Shown: positions 1-10,834, counted from the first letter of the stretch. The stretch is DNA of 64,000 nucleotides from Filosporella fistucella (GCA_030077755.1 JAQJZZ010000002.1:372001-436000); one strand, 5' to 3'. Numbers and translations: made by a program. The notes: a model not told the origin generated them from the letters alone.

Positions 1-1282
1 GATTGGCTCGTCTAATGTTACTACTAACAATACACTGCATAGCCATATCGTCTAAGTCCTTGGCTCGTGGACTCATAGTGTAAAGTAACTAGTGTGTTGG
101 TTTCCGCCCGTGGGAACGCTTTGGAAGTTGCGTTCATCGCTTTTCGGTCGAGGATCACATGTTCCACAACTACCTGGGTCCAACAAATTTAAAGAGGTGC
201 ACCCTCATCCTGGATTCAATTCAAAAAGAACCAGTTTTCAAGTGGCTCATATAAGGATACAGTAGAAACAAAAGAGTAGCTTGTAAAACAGCATCATTTC
301 TTAACTTAAGCAAGGGCTATTAGTATTCACCTCCACAATTGCCAAGGGCTTCAAGACGCACCCTACGCGATAAGTAGTCTTACGTTCTTTATCCTCATAC
401 TAATTCATGTTACTCTATATTTTGCATTTATATTTTTTCTTTTTTACTCCCTATTCTGTATTTATAGTTATAAATATTAAAATTTGGTTTTATTTAAATA
501 ATATATCCTATTTCAATTTTTGAATTATCTCTTCACTATTTTTAATAAGTATATAAACACAATTTCCAACGTATTTTAGAAGTCTGGAGTTTAAACCATT
601 TTACGTTCTTCTAACTACTAGTGCGTAAATATAGGTCTGGAAATGGGGACGGCCTCCTTCTTAGCATCGCTTATCTGAGGAACCGTTTTTGCGTATCCGT
701 ACTTCCAACTTCATTCGGCACGATCGAAGGGCCTCTTATACAAGGTTTAACGCTTCAAATGATGAAATGGAATTGAGATAGAGTGGTCAAATTTGAAGAG
801 TTTCAATGGCTAGATACCAATACTTCTAGGGGTGATTGGCTCGAGTGGAGCGATGATTGTGATTTCTAATTGCTACATTTGCCATTGAGACGCTTCAAGC
901 CTTTGCAAAATCTCCACGCAGAGGCTTCGATGTAATTCGGAAAAAACTGAGCTTTAAAAGTTGTTTGTACTTCGTTTCCATGTTGCTCGTGGTAGTGTGA
1001 ATGTCCATACATACCTAGTCATGCCCCACCATTTTGTGATTGCATATTCAGCCAGCCACATAGTCACACCACAGGATCCTGACATCAGCTGAAATGCTTC
1101 CCCTCTAAACAAAATCAAGATCAGCTCAATCACAGAACTTTTCCTTCCTTCCATAGTTTGATTTGCGTGTGAATCGCTTTTATTCATCATATTCTGTTGC
1201 TTTAAAGTCAATTACTCTGCCTTCACATCCTTCCAGCATATTTCAATCTCTCACACATACTCCTCCCTCGAACTCTATCAAA
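1..1282. other. Gene-free 5' end with AT-rich patch
   Basis: No coding region is supported here. Positions 410-560 are strongly AT-rich with homopolymer runs, unlike the flanks, as in decayed repeat DNA of ascomycetes. No terminal repeats were seen around it. The last ~80 bases upstream of 1283 are pyrimidine-rich, as in fungal core promoters. Confidence 0.5.
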
Positions 1283-1816
1283 ATGAGCTCTATATCTTCT
1301 CCTTCTTCCGCAATGCGGAGCGTTCAGAAGAGTCTTACACTATATGAAGACATGGCCCTACACCATAAGACATCGCCTACTATGCTCATCAAAGCAATTT
1401 TCCCAGGCCTCCAACATTTCGGCGTTACAGAGTGGGCAGAAGAAGGATTCACTCTCAACGGCTGCTTCCATGGCCTCACTGAGCTCATCTGGCACTGTAG
1501 CAATCTCGACTCAGATCGAGTTCTTGCTGTGGCTGCCTACGAGAAGCTGCTCAAAATCACATACAACTGGTGGAACGCGCAGGCGGATAAGGCTGCCAAG
1601 GATAAATTCATTCTGCCGCTGCGGGACATCACAGATTCCAAGGCGAATTGGAGACTCATCACCGAGGATATCTCTGCTAGATCTGATATCATGAATGAGG
1701 CTATCAAGTTGACGGATGGGACGGACCTTAGCCAGAGCCAGCTGCCAACGGAGAGCGCGAAAAAGTTGTGGAATGCGAGAGTTGTGGCGAAGAACAATGA
1801 TATGTCGGTGAAGTGA
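1283..1816 (+). CDS. Hypothetical protein, 177 aa
   Basis: Single-exon ORF. I chose the ATG at 1283 because it follows a pyrimidine-rich leader and an AAA before the ATG; a longer frame upstream reads through this leader and looks non-coding. The protein is soluble and mostly helical by composition, with a Ser-rich N-terminus (residues 1-14) and a central Trp-containing stretch (residues ~70-100, with YNWWNAQADKAAKDKF). There is no signal peptide, membrane segment or motif I recognise. It could be a lineage-specific cytoplasmic protein. No function is assigned. Confidence 0.6.
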   Translation: MSSISSPSSAMRSVQKSLTLYEDMALHHKTSPTMLIKAIFPGLQHFGVTEWAEEGFTLNGCFHGLTELIWHCSNLDSDRVLAVAAYEKLLKITYNWWNAQADKAAKDKFILPLRDITDSKANWRLITEDISARSDIMNEAIKLTDGTDLSQSQLPTESAKKLWNARVVAKNNDMSVK

Positions 1817-2500
1817 TAAATTTACCGTACCTATACTTCCTGTGGAATATGGGTACTGTCGGAAACGATGACTGGGCATGAACCATGAAGTCATGCGGCG
1901 AATTCGGCATCATTGCGGTTCAAGAAATGGTACAGGAATGTCTACCGGATATTTGTGAAGAGAGAGAGCGGAATCGAGAATAACTACAAAAATATATTAA
2001 TGATAACAATATAAATAGGACTAAATGCAATTTCATGTGTGCAATGACTTTCTTGATTTTTGATATGAGGGGGGGAAATTTTAGGAGGGTGCTTTACTCT
2101 GATAAATCCTGTGCAAGAAACACTGTAACCTCGCTCTGGAAAACCTATATATCGATAGCAGTCACAGAAACCAAGACCAAAGGTTCATCATGTCATTCTG
2201 AGAAGCTATGCACACAGACTCCAGTCCCACTTTTCTCCACACCTCCCCTAAACGGCTCGCTTGCTACGTAGCAGCCCCATCTCGGATTTTTGGCACACTA
2301 AAACGGTTCCATCATTTCAATTGAACGTTTCATTCGACCTGATTTCTTGATCATTGATAGAGAGGCTCGCAACCCCAACACCTGTGACTCGCACCTTCGA
2401 GAAATATTCACTGGAGTTTGTTTTACATTGTCACACATCTGAACTTCGACATCCTCTACCTCTTCTGGCACAGGCAAAATCCACGGCAATCACAATCAAG
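1817..2500. other. Intergenic, nothing recognised
   Basis: Short scattered frames only; no domain and no repeat seen. Confidence 0.5.
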
Positions 2501-3058
2501 ATGACAACTCCAGTTGAAGTTGCCTTTCCTAATTTCCCAAAGCTTCCATGGGAAGCACGAAACCTCGTCTGGCTTTCCCTCCTTCCTGACATGTCAGATC
2601 CAAACGTCACATCAAGGGTAAACCGACTGATCAGAGCACTGGCAGCACACAGTCTCCATCCGCCAGGAGCCAAAATACACAAGGGTTGGAGGATTAGAAA
2701 GATCACCCATGACCCAATATTTATCCAAGATGAGTTTGCATCACCATATGCTGATCTGATGGCTTGTCACGAGAGTCAACTTGTCGCATTGAAGCATACT
2801 CGAAGCCTGTTACTGCAGGACACAAAGCTAAGGAAGTGGATAAACGGCCAAAATCATGGGTTTCAACCACAGTTTGTTTTAAGAAATGGTGTCCTACTCT
2901 ACATCTGCATTGGTATCACTAGTGACCAAGGGATCGACGTTGGCCAATTCTGCTTCTGGGAAGATGTCAATTCCTCCAGCGTCACGATGGACTCTGACCA
3001 TCCTCAACGACGGAATCCACACGAAGAATCACTTTTTACTTTCAAAGCACAGTCATAG
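2501..3058 (+). CDS. 2EXR-domain-like protein, 185 aa
   Basis: Single-exon ORF from the ATG at 2501. Residues 7-28 carry the N-terminal signature of the fungal 2EXR family: aromatic-Pro-x-Leu-Pro, then E-A-R, then V/I-W (FPKLPWEARNLVWLSLLP). These proteins resemble the F-box beginning and occur in large numbers in Leotiomycete and Sordariomycete genomes; no biochemical role is established. This copy is short: typical members run 250-400 residues, so the 3' end may be truncated or may continue through an unrecognised intron. A second 2EXR gene begins at 4525, so the two flank the deaminase gene. Family call is good, function unknown. Confidence 0.65.
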   Translation: MTTPVEVAFPNFPKLPWEARNLVWLSLLPDMSDPNVTSRVNRLIRALAAHSLHPPGAKIHKGWRIRKITHDPIFIQDEFASPYADLMACHESQLVALKHTRSLLLQDTKLRKWINGQNHGFQPQFVLRNGVLLYICIGITSDQGIDVGQFCFWEDVNSSSVTMDSDHPQRRNPHEESLFTFKAQS

Positions 3059-3684
3059 TCCTCTAAGATGCAAATGCAAACCAGTTCTAAAGTAGTAGAA
3101 GAGACGGAGTGTTAGAGGGGTTAAGTCGACAAACTGTTTTGGAACTTGATGGGAGATCGCGACTGGGGATTCACATTGAGGCACAGAGAAAAGTTGTCGT
3201 AAGAATTTCTGATAAAGTAGATTTGGGGATGGATTATTGCACGGCCAAACATCGGAAGATGTTTTTGAGCATGAGAAAATGTAGAAATCAAGAAGAATCA
3301 GAGAAAATGTATACCATCACGTGATCACAAGATTACAACTGCTAGAGAACTAGCCAGGCTGGTAATTGTAACGGAAGGTATTGTTTGATTAAACTTCGAA
3401 GAGTTGTGAATGTATGTTGGCATGGGATAATTTGAAAGTAAAAATTGGTCGCCGGGTGACTCAGAAAAGATTCCCGAAATAAAGTCTACTAAGGCTAGAG
3501 AGCTTTGAGTGACCTGGTTTGTGCCACTTGGGAGAAAAGATCATTTCGTGCTTGACCCTTCTGAATCACCTCTCATAATCAATTTCGACAACCGAATTCT
3601 TAGGTATCTCGAAAAACTCGCTGTCGCATCTTCAAAGAATCTCAAAGTTACCCTCACCACCCCACCCCACCAAGCCATCTCAAA
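3059..3684. other. Intergenic, nothing firm
   Basis: A 71-codon frame at 3109-3324 begins with GTG and shows no motif; it could be a lost 3' exon of the preceding 2EXR gene but no convincing splice pair was found. The last ~60 bases before 3685 are C/A-rich, typical of fungal leaders. Confidence 0.4.
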
Positions 3685-4256
3685 ATGCCACTCACGTCCG
3701 AACAATCATCTCTCATCAAAGCAGCTACTGATCTGCTGTCTACAATGTCGAATTCGAGTCCAAAGAGGAAAGAAGATCACACCGTCGCATCAGCTGTTCT
3801 GTCCTCCACTGGGAGGATCTTCACAGGCGTGAATATGTATCATTTTTCTGGTGGACCTTGCGCTGAAGTATGCTTCCCTGCTTCCCATTCCCTCCTCGGT
3901 GATTGTGAACGCATAACAGACAATGTATTGAGATACTGAATATGGTACAGACCATCGCTTTCGGCAACGCAGCTCAAGCAGGAGTTGCATCTGCCTTCAA
4001 CGCGGGCATCACACCAGCGGGAAGCACAGAGGAAGAGACATTACTTTATGTAGTAGCAGTTGGTGACGACGGAAGGGGAGTCATTAATCCGTGCGGGAGA
4101 TGCAGACAATTCATGCTAGACTGGTATCCGGGGATCGAGGTACTGATAAATGATGGGACCGAGGTGAGGCCCGTAGGAATAGAGGAGCTTTTACCGTTTT
4201 GCTACCGCATAATGGTCCAGGGGCGTGCTGTGAGGAAGGAAGGGCTGATTGAGTAG
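3685..4256 (+). CDS. Blasticidin-S-deaminase-like cytidine deaminase
   Basis: Two exons, 3685-3867 and 3951-4256, joined in phase 0 over an intron with GTATGC donor and TACAG acceptor, giving 162 aa. The zinc site of the cytidine deaminase fold is complete: P-C-A-E at residues 58-61 (zinc Cys59, catalytic Glu61) and P-C-G-R-C at 108-112 (zinc Cys109 and Cys112). Flanking residues go beyond the generic fold: SVAS-like start of strand 1, RIFTGVN, YHFxGGPCAE, NRG/GRG before PCGRC, PGI and VGIxELLP match the fungal blasticidin S deaminase type, which hydrolyses the cytosine amine of the nucleoside antibiotic. Known enzymes are ~130 aa; the extra length is an insert at residues ~74-92 and a ~10-residue C-terminal tail. 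Substrate is inferred; ordinary cytidine deamination is the alternative. Confidence 0.85.
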
Positions 4257-4524
4257 GAAATTATAAAGAAATCTTGTGATTTGATAGGAGAATACAACCA
4301 TGCGATATTTTCATTTTGTTTTAAAAAAGTGTGTACATATATAAGTCTTCAAAAGTGTCACACGCAACATAGACACCATACCTCCGTAGTGGGCGCTTAT
4401 AAGCCACAACCCGATTCGTCACCGATATTCAAGACAAGGTACCTCATCACAAGACAGGCTGCAACTTCACGCCTCAAATACTTATAACTGTATCACCTCT
4501 CAAAGCATCATATACAATTCAAAA

Positions 4525-5388
4525 ATGTCCTCTCTTCAAACCTTCCACCCCTTCACCCTCCTTCCAGCAGAACTCCGCCTCAAAATATGGTCCCTGACAG
4601 TCACCCCCGCCTTGATCCCCATCTGGACACTCACACCCACCAACCCATCTCCAACATACGACCACTACTGGAAGCCATCAAGAATGTTCACATTCGGCTC
4701 CAAACGTACACCTCTTTTGCATATCTGTGCTGAGACTCGGATTCTTGCTCTCTCCAAAGGTATATCAATGATAAGAAGTAACGAGGAAGTGGATGAGCGA
4801 TTATATCCCATGGATAAGACTGATGTAGAAGGTGAGGGAGAAGAGGACGGAAGCGATGATCAAATGATCTTTCAATATACAGAGCGAGAGAGTCTGAAAG
4901 AATGGTTTCGCATGGATACCGATGTGCTATTCATACGTAATGGTTCATGGATGAGTGGCAGATATGCTGGCGTCAGTGTGCCGAAATACTTCTGGAGTAC
5001 AGTACAAGATGTGATTTCAAGACTTGGACCGGAATTTGTAAAGAGGGTTCAGTATATTGCATTAGATTTCAAACATTGGATGGATTACGTGAGACGGGCG
5101 AGAAAAAGATGGCTGGAGGATTTTGAAGCGTTGAGATGTGTCGTCGGTAAGTCAACTTGTCTTCATACTCGATACTTAATAGAGCTGATGGTGATAGTGG
5201 TGGGCAAATATGGGAGTGTTGATATAGTGAGGGGTGTGCAGCATATGGCAAGGCTAAGATTTGAATATCGGATGTTAGATGCGAAGGGAGTTCAGGTGCC
5301 GAAATTTAAATTTGTGGACGAGACAAAGCAACTAGAGGATGCTATTATGAATGGGAAGATTGATGAACTTCCCGAGGTGGCATTCTAA
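4525..5388 (+). CDS. 2EXR-domain protein
   Basis: ORF of 287 codons opening with the 2EXR signature (FHPFTLLPAELRLKIWSLTV, residues 6-25). Residues 85-115 are acidic; the C-terminal half has paired aromatic/basic helices. A 51-nt GTAAGT...ATAG stretch at 5147-5197 is probably an intron: removing it joins the flanking codons so that CVV is followed by VVGKYG. Because 51 is a multiple of three and holds no stop, the unspliced frame also stays open (287 aa versus 270 aa spliced). Family role is unknown. It is the partner of the 2EXR gene at 2501 across the deaminase. Confidence 0.75.
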   Translation: MSSLQTFHPFTLLPAELRLKIWSLTVTPALIPIWTLTPTNPSPTYDHYWKPSRMFTFGSKRTPLLHICAETRILALSKGISMIRSNEEVDERLYPMDKTDVEGEGEEDGSDDQMIFQYTERESLKEWFRMDTDVLFIRNGSWMSGRYAGVSVPKYFWSTVQDVISRLGPEFVKRVQYIALDFKHWMDYVRRARKRWLEDFEALRCVVGKSTCLHTRYLIELMVIVVGKYGSVDIVRGVQHMARLRFEYRMLDAKGVQVPKFKFVDETKQLEDAIMNGKIDELPEVAF

Positions 5389-5531
5389 TAAAGAAACATT
5401 ATAGACTAGAACATACTGCTGCGACGTCCTTAACTATGGCTAATATGAGGTTGGCTGGCGGCAAACACTTCTACTTCAGACTAGACCCGCGGCGCGACAA
5501 TCGAATTCATTGCTAGCTATCTCTGTAAAAA

Positions 5532-6589
5532 CTACTGCGACTCATCATCTTGCCCATCATCATATTCTTCGTCTTCATCGCCCTCTTCTTCGTCATCATC
5601 CTCCTCACGAAGAAAGGGCACGAATCGAAAGTCGACGAAGCTAACCCCTCCACCTTCAACCTCGACCATGAATTGCAAGCTAAGAACACCCTGCTCGTCA
5701 CCTCTAACGCTGACCTTACTAGCAAGTCTCATGGCTTCTGTAGCAGCTCTAATCATTTCAAATTTGTAACTTTGAGTCCACCTCTCGGCAACGGAAAAGG
5801 TTTCCAGTAATTCTCTCCCCTTAGCAAATTCAACACTGGCACTACCAAGAGGACCAACGGCGGACAGGTTGAGATAGGGAGATGATGGGAAAGCCGTAAG
5901 GTCGAGTCGGCTCGGTGACGTGCTGGAGAGTTCGGTAACCGCATCGAAGAGCCAACGTGCTTGCATAATAATTTTGACTTGCATAGCGTCGCGTTGGAAA
6001 GGAATTTCTTCGGCACTTTCTGGCTCATAAGTATTGAGGTTGCAAGTAGTAGTGACTCCCGATTCTTCCAGAATAATACTGAATGGAGATCCCATTCCAG
6101 CATATGATAATCTACAGACACCAGACATCCCGAGAGCCTGATTGCTAAATGCATTTTGACGGCCTGGTCTTATATTGCTTGTGTAGCCTTCATTTTCAGT
6201 TTTGGAAAACCGGCCAGTTGTAGCATCTGCAGCACCGAAGATTTGGAGGGTTTCAAGGAGAGCGGATAGGGAGATTTGGAAATTTGGAAGATCGGGCGAC
6301 TCGTCTTCAGAGTCTGGCTCGGGAAGTGCGCAATTGAAAGTGGTAAAAAGAGCCTTGTCAAGAAAGACGATGCCTATGAGGATTAACACAGGTCTGATCC
6401 AGATCACTTGAAGGACCTACCTTGCATTACTTTTGACTCCTCAACCGCAAATCGAATACCTTCATTGCTAATTTGTACTTGTGCTTTGGATGCGAAACGG
6501 ATGCAGTTGAGTAATTGAAAGAGTTGTCTTGCGGTACTTGAAACAGCCTTGAAGATTGGAGCGTTATCAGGCTCTCCTGCAGTAGACAT
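5532..6589 (-). CDS. rad1: Rad1/Rec1 subunit of the 9-1-1 checkpoint clamp
   Basis: Two exons on the minus strand, 6589-6421 and 6373-5532, joined in phase 1 over a 47-nt GTAGGT...CATAG intron; 336 aa. The N-terminus reads APIFKAVSSTARQLFQLLNCIRF, then ISNEGIRFAVEE, then FLDKALF: the first half of a PCNA-like fold as in Rad1. A second PCNA-like half follows (LSALLETLQIFGA; RLSYAGMGSPFSIILEE; the final strand is VEVEGGGVSFVDFRFVPF). Rad1 with Rad9 and Hus1 forms the ring loaded at damaged DNA that activates the checkpoint kinase. The last 25 residues are almost all Asp/Glu, a feature of fungal orthologues. The gene lies 130 bp downstream of ost5 on the same strand. Confidence 0.9.
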
Positions 6590-6718
6590 TTTGGAGGTAT
6601 GATCGGAAGAAATGGTTTGGAGAATCGGAATTGCAGGTCACTTGGAAGGTTCTGAACGCTTTGCTTTTAAGTCCAACTATTGTACAATTTTGTAGAAGGA
6701 AATTCGTAGAGTCGAAGT

Positions 6719-7055
6719 CTATACATAGACACCGACTGCGCAGATCATGTAAACCGCACCAAATCTACAGATTGTCAGTGGATAGCTTCAGTCATATTGG
6801 AGCTACCTACGCAATGGCTAAAGAAGCTGGCACGCCAATTGCTCCGATATTGATAACGGATCTGTCTGCAGATTGTTAGGAATTTTGGTAAGCTTCTAGG
6901 CAGCATTCAAGCTTACTGAGGCCAAATAATCCGCTCAGAAGAAGTCCAATTGTCAATAACGAGAAGCCGACGAAGAATTGACTGCCTTTTCCGACCGTTG
7001 GCTCGAATGGGTTGCCAGAGGCACTCTCCCAGACCTGATGCAGTGATGACTCCAT
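6719..7055 (-). CDS. ost5: OST5/TMEM258 subunit of oligosaccharyltransferase
   Basis: Three short exons, minus strand: 7055-6917, 6865-6811 and 6764-6719, with GTAAGC...CTGCAG and GTAGGT...CTGTAG introns. They join to 79 aa ending at TAG. The product has two membrane helices (residues ~27-46 and ~50-79), an N-terminal NPFEP element and a C-terminal GVYV; yeast Ost5 and animal TMEM258 have the same length, two-helix plan and G-V/I-Y-V ending. OST5 is a small membrane subunit of the ER complex that N-glycosylates nascent proteins. It is diverged head-to-head from gcn5, so the ~375 bases between the two starts probably hold both promoters. Confidence 0.85.
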
Positions 7056-7429
7056 AAATTTTGTGGGAAGTGGTCAAGTTTCTGATCGTAGATCGTGATA
7101 GCTGTGAAGAGGATAGTTACTGGAGCTTCTCGATGTTCTCCAAATTCCATGTCAAGACGACGCGACATCTGGCCTTACGAAACCGGTTAGTGTCGGAGAA
7201 ACATACGACCGATAATTAAGCTCAACGCTAGTTGTCCTCCACTTCCGCATTCATGACATCGCGACCGCCTACTATCGCATCCGTCAATTAACTTCAAATT
7301 CCAGCACGGAAAGAGCACTGGAGGTTGGGCAGTGGTTACTCAAATATCCGAGGTAAGTCTATTTAATTTCTTTCTCAGCTCGCGATTGTCCCAACATATT
7401 CCTATATCTATCCGTATTGCCTTGCTAAC
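7056..7429. promoter_or_regulatory. Divergent promoter, ost5 / gcn5
   Basis: The two start codons face away from each other across 374 bases with no competing gene. No TATA element stands out. Inference from layout only. Confidence 0.4.
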
Positions 7430-9253
7430 ATGGAAGGTTCCAAGAATAGCACGAAAGCGCTTGAGAGCAATTTCAACCAGAACGGACATTGGGGAACTCC
7501 AGGGCCAGGAAGATCGCGTGGCGAGCCAGATAGGAGGGAAGAAGAGCTTAGTACACCACCTCGCAAACTTGGATCGGAAGGTACCACAACTAGCAGTTCA
7601 AAGAAGAACGGGGTATCTACAACTTCTAGGGGGGCTAAGTCTGCAAGGCCAATTTACGGAGGCAAAGGGCGTGAGACACCTTCCAAAAGATCCAAGAATA
7701 CTCGCACGGCCAAGAAGACACCCCGAAGAAGTAATAATAAAATCGAGGCAAGCGGCTCTAGCACCAAGACTTCTGGCAAACGAACGAATTCTGCTCCAGC
7801 ATACAGCCCATCTGCGAGATTTACTACACCACCAAGGAGAAATAGAGGTAGAGGCACAGAGGACTGTATTGTAGTTGATACTACCCCACTTCGCGATTCA
7901 AAATCTCCTCAGGCGACTCATCATACAAGGCGACGCTCCAATAAAAGGGGATTAGGACCTCAGAGCCATCGAACCAGTGGATCGGCAGACCAGGAAAACT
8001 CTCCAAAAATGGGTCCAATAAGAGATAATCGTGAGTCGAGAGTTCTGGTAATGCCACAACAACTGACATTTTTAGCCGGCAAGCGTAAGGCTACGGAAGA
8101 GCCCAATACCCCATCTGAATCGAAGCGCATAAAGTCCTCAAACAGCGATTCTCCAGAACCATCCGCTAAGATTTTGAAAGTTCCAGCTATACCGTTCCCC
8201 GAGAAGCCGGCAGTTGTCGAAGAGCGTAATGGGGAGATTGAGTTCAGGGTTGTCAATAACGACAATCAGCGCGAGAGTCTAATAATATTGACTGGATTGA
8301 AATGTATATTTCAGAAACAACTCCCCAAGATGCCAAAAGATTACATAGCACGACTTGTTTACGATCGTACACATTTGTCAATTGCTATCGTCAAACATCC
8401 ACTGGAGGTGGTTGGAGGAATTACCTATCGACCTTTTAAAGACCGGAAATTTGCTGAAATTGTCTTTTGCGCTATTTCCTCTGATCAGCAAGTAAAGGGT
8501 TACGGTGCGCATCTGATGTCACACTTGAAAGACTACGTCAAGGCTACTTCACCTGTCATGCATTTCCTGACATATGCTGATAATTACGCCATCGGATACT
8601 TCAAGAAGCAGGGTTTCACAAAGGAAATCACTCTTCCAAAACCTTTATGGATGGGATATATTAAGGATTACGAAGGTGGAACAATCATGCAGTGCTCTAT
8701 GCTTCCGCGAGTCAGATATCTAGAACAAGGTCGAATGCTTCTCAAGCAGAAGGAGGCTGTGCATGCTAAGATTCGAGCCTTCAGTAAGAGCCATGTCATT
8801 CACCAGCCTCCAAAAGAGTGGAAAAATGGTGTTTGCAAAATTGATCCCATGTCAATTGATGCCATTCGAGAGTCTGGTTGGTCAGCTGATATGGACGAAC
8901 TCGCACGTCAACCTCGTCATGGTCCTAATTTCAATCAACTTCTACATCTTCTCAACGACCTTCAGAATCACAACTCTGCGTGGCCATTCTTAAATCCTGT
9001 CAATAAGGATGATGTGGCTGACTACTACGATGTCATCAAAGAGCCTATGGATCTTGCTACCATGGAAACGAAACTCGAGCAGGACAATTATGCTACCCCT
9101 GAAGACTTCATTGCTGACGCGAAGAAGATCTTTGATAATTGCCGCAAGTATAACAATGAAACGACACCGTATGCCAAGAGTGCCAACAAGCTGGAGAAGT
9201 TCATGTGGCAGCAAATCAAGGCTGTTCCAGAGTGGTCGCACTTGGAGCCGTAG
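7430..9253 (+). CDS. gcn5: Gcn5 histone acetyltransferase with bromodomain
   Basis: ORF of 607 codons. Residues ~265-430 are the Gcn5 GNAT domain: [16 protein letters not shown], then [10 protein letters not shown] with the general-base Glu (~343), the acetyl-CoA loop [10 protein letters not shown] (~353) and [14 protein letters not shown]. Residues ~500-595 are a bromodomain ([25 protein letters not shown]) that reads acetyl-lysine. It is the catalytic subunit of SAGA/ADA and acetylates histone H3. Fungal Gcn5 is usually ~400 aa and starts just before the KRK motif seen here at 8079. The ~200-residue basic Ser/Thr/Pro-rich extension is unusual. A 45-nt GTGAGT...CTGAC...TTTAG segment (8031-8075) looks like an intron and stays open if retained. 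An in-frame ATG at 8009 would give the canonical length. Confidence 0.92.
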   Translation: MEGSKNSTKALESNFNQNGHWGTPGPGRSRGEPDRREEELSTPPRKLGSEGTTTSSSKKNGVSTTSRGAKSARPIYGGKGRETPSKRSKNTRTAKKTPRRSNNKIEASGSSTKTSGKRTNSAPAYSPSARFTTPPRRNRGRGTEDCIVVDTTPLRDSKSPQATHHTRRRSNKRGLGPQSHRTSGSADQENSPKMGPIRDNRESRVLVMPQQLTFLAGKRKATEEPNTPSESKRIKSSNSDSPEPSAKILKVPAIPFPEKPAVVEERNGEIEFRVVNNDNQRESLIILTGLKCIFQKQLPKMPKDYIARLVYDRTHLSIAIVKHPLEVVGGITYRPFKDRKFAEIVFCAISSDQQVKGYGAHLMSHLKDYVKATSPVMHFLTYADNYAIGYFKKQGFTKEITLPKPLWMGYIKDYEGGTIMQCSMLPRVRYLEQGRMLLKQKEAVHAKIRAFSKSHVIHQPPKEWKNGVCKIDPMSIDAIRESGWSADMDELARQPRHGPNFNQLLHLLNDLQNHNSAWPFLNPVNKDDVADYYDVIKEPMDLATMETKLEQDNYATPEDFIADAKKIFDNCRKYNNETTPYAKSANKLEKFMWQQIKAVPEWSHLEP

Positions 9254-9533
9254 TTGGGGTGAAAGTTGGTTCATGCATTGGAAGGCGTTGGTTTCTACAT
9301 ATGGAGGTAACCGTTTGTTAAATTTGGGTCTGGCGGATAAGTTAGGCAGAGTAGCAAGGCAGCAAGCTCGGGCGTTGGGATTGGGGTTCTGGTATGGTAG
9401 GGTTAGCGCATCATATTAGGTCACGGTGTGATTGAATTCTCATTCTTTTACTCTAAGTCTGATTCTTTGTATAGTAATTTTTTACCGCGCCTCGGTTTTG
9501 ATTACCTTGCCTCAGTTGTGTTTGTCACTTTCT
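9254..9533. other. gcn5 3' flank
   Basis: Follows the gcn5 stop; T-rich toward the microsatellite. No gene is supported. Confidence 0.4.
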
Positions 9534-9534
9534 C

Positions 9535-9602
<68 letters not shown>
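9534..9602 (+). repeat. (CTTT)n microsatellite
   Basis: About 17 uninterrupted tetranucleotide units of CTTT on the plus strand, 250 bases past the gcn5 stop, probably in its 3' flank. The length is likely polymorphic between isolates. Confidence 0.95.
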
Positions 9603-9604
<2 letters not shown>

Positions 9605-10154
9605 TACTACGAGAGCAAGTAGTGGTATATGAGTAAACAAGCCTTCTTGTCACCAGGCCACAAGGATCGTCACATGTAAATGTGGCGTAGTGGTCTGTTG
9701 ACAAGACAATCAAGTCAACGTTGAAATAAAATCACCCGGCTTTAAAATCCTCACCTAAGGGTTTCTAAGGTCTCCCCGTTCGGAGGGGAGGCTGGAGTTT
9801 TGCTGTTTTTGACTGAATTCTTTTGGTATTTTCTTCCAGAAATCTATTTGGGCAATTTCTGGGTATCATTTCCCTCTCTCTTCTAATCTGTTCGGAATTC
9901 AATTATTTCTCTATCAGGCTATTTTATAGGATGTGGAGAGCAGGCGTACTGTAAATATCATTTTCAAATCTCGGACCGGGGGTGCTTTTAAATCTCTTGG
10001 ATCTCAGCCACTTCTTCTGGAGAGGGATGTAGGCTTTCTACATACATAAGAATAATCAACCGCTGACAATAGCCTCGCGTACGTAGTTGACACCCAAAGA
10101 ACATCCAACATAAAGCCGACCTCGAATATTGCCCTTAAATCGCGTGTATATTTT
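9603..10154. other. Intergenic
   Basis: No gene is supported. A small stem CTCCCC/GGGGAG lies near 9772-9792. The stretch 10070-10140 shares words with the inner parts of the repeat array that follows, perhaps a decayed extra unit. Confidence 0.4.
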
Positions 10155-10834
10155 CACCTTTTTGCGCTATCCATACCTTCGGGATACTCAGCCTCCTCGC
10201 TCCTAGAGACTATAGTTATACGAAAGCCAACGCCGACTATCTTAATTGGCATGATGGGCCAGGTCGAAATCCTTGCAAACAACCAACAAATCCCACTTCC
10301 CCAGATATTAGCCTTCAATCTTCAACATTTGGCGCCTCCCACTCCCTCGGGATACTCAGCCTCTTAACCACGTTCAAAGAGTAGTATTCAGCCACCGATT
10401 ATACACGTAGTTGAAAATCCCAACAAACATATTCCTAAACTCTACTCAAACAACCTAGGATCTAAGTTACCTTACTACATAGATGTCTCAATACTTGGCG
10501 CCTCCCTCTCCCCTCGGGAAACCCAGCCTCTGGATCACATCCCAATATTACGTATTCCACCACGGATAACAAACACTTAGCAACACCAACAAAAGTATCT
10601 CCAACCTCGAACCCAACGGCTTGGGATCAAAATGCCATACTCTACGCATTTTCAATACTTAACGCCTCCCTTTCTCTCAGAATTTATATAGTGTACTCAG
10701 CCTCCTAGGCCGATTGGGCCATTCATGTTGAGTACCCCAGATTAAAGACTCCAATTATATGCCAACATCGCAGAAGCTCCTTAATCTTCAACACTTAGCG
10801 CCTTCCACTTCCCCAGGATACTCAGCCTCAACCT
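10155..10834. repeat. Five degenerate ~165-bp tandem units
   Basis: A 40-base core occurs five times at about 10155, 10321, 10488, 10651 and 10787. Common parts are CAAYACTT, GCGCCTCCC, then CTCGGGATACTCAGCCTC. Spacings are about 166, 167, 163 and 136 bases. Units diverge between cores but share words such as AACACCAACAAA. No unit holds a conserved open frame on either strand, so this is a non-coding array or decayed satellite. Confidence 0.7.

Noticed and set aside
3109..3324. 71-codon frame after the first 2EXR gene
   Set aside because: Begins with GTG and no convincing splice pair connects it to the 2EXR exon.
9525..9713. Lys-Glu-Arg repeat frame
   Set aside because: Pure translation of the CTTT microsatellite.
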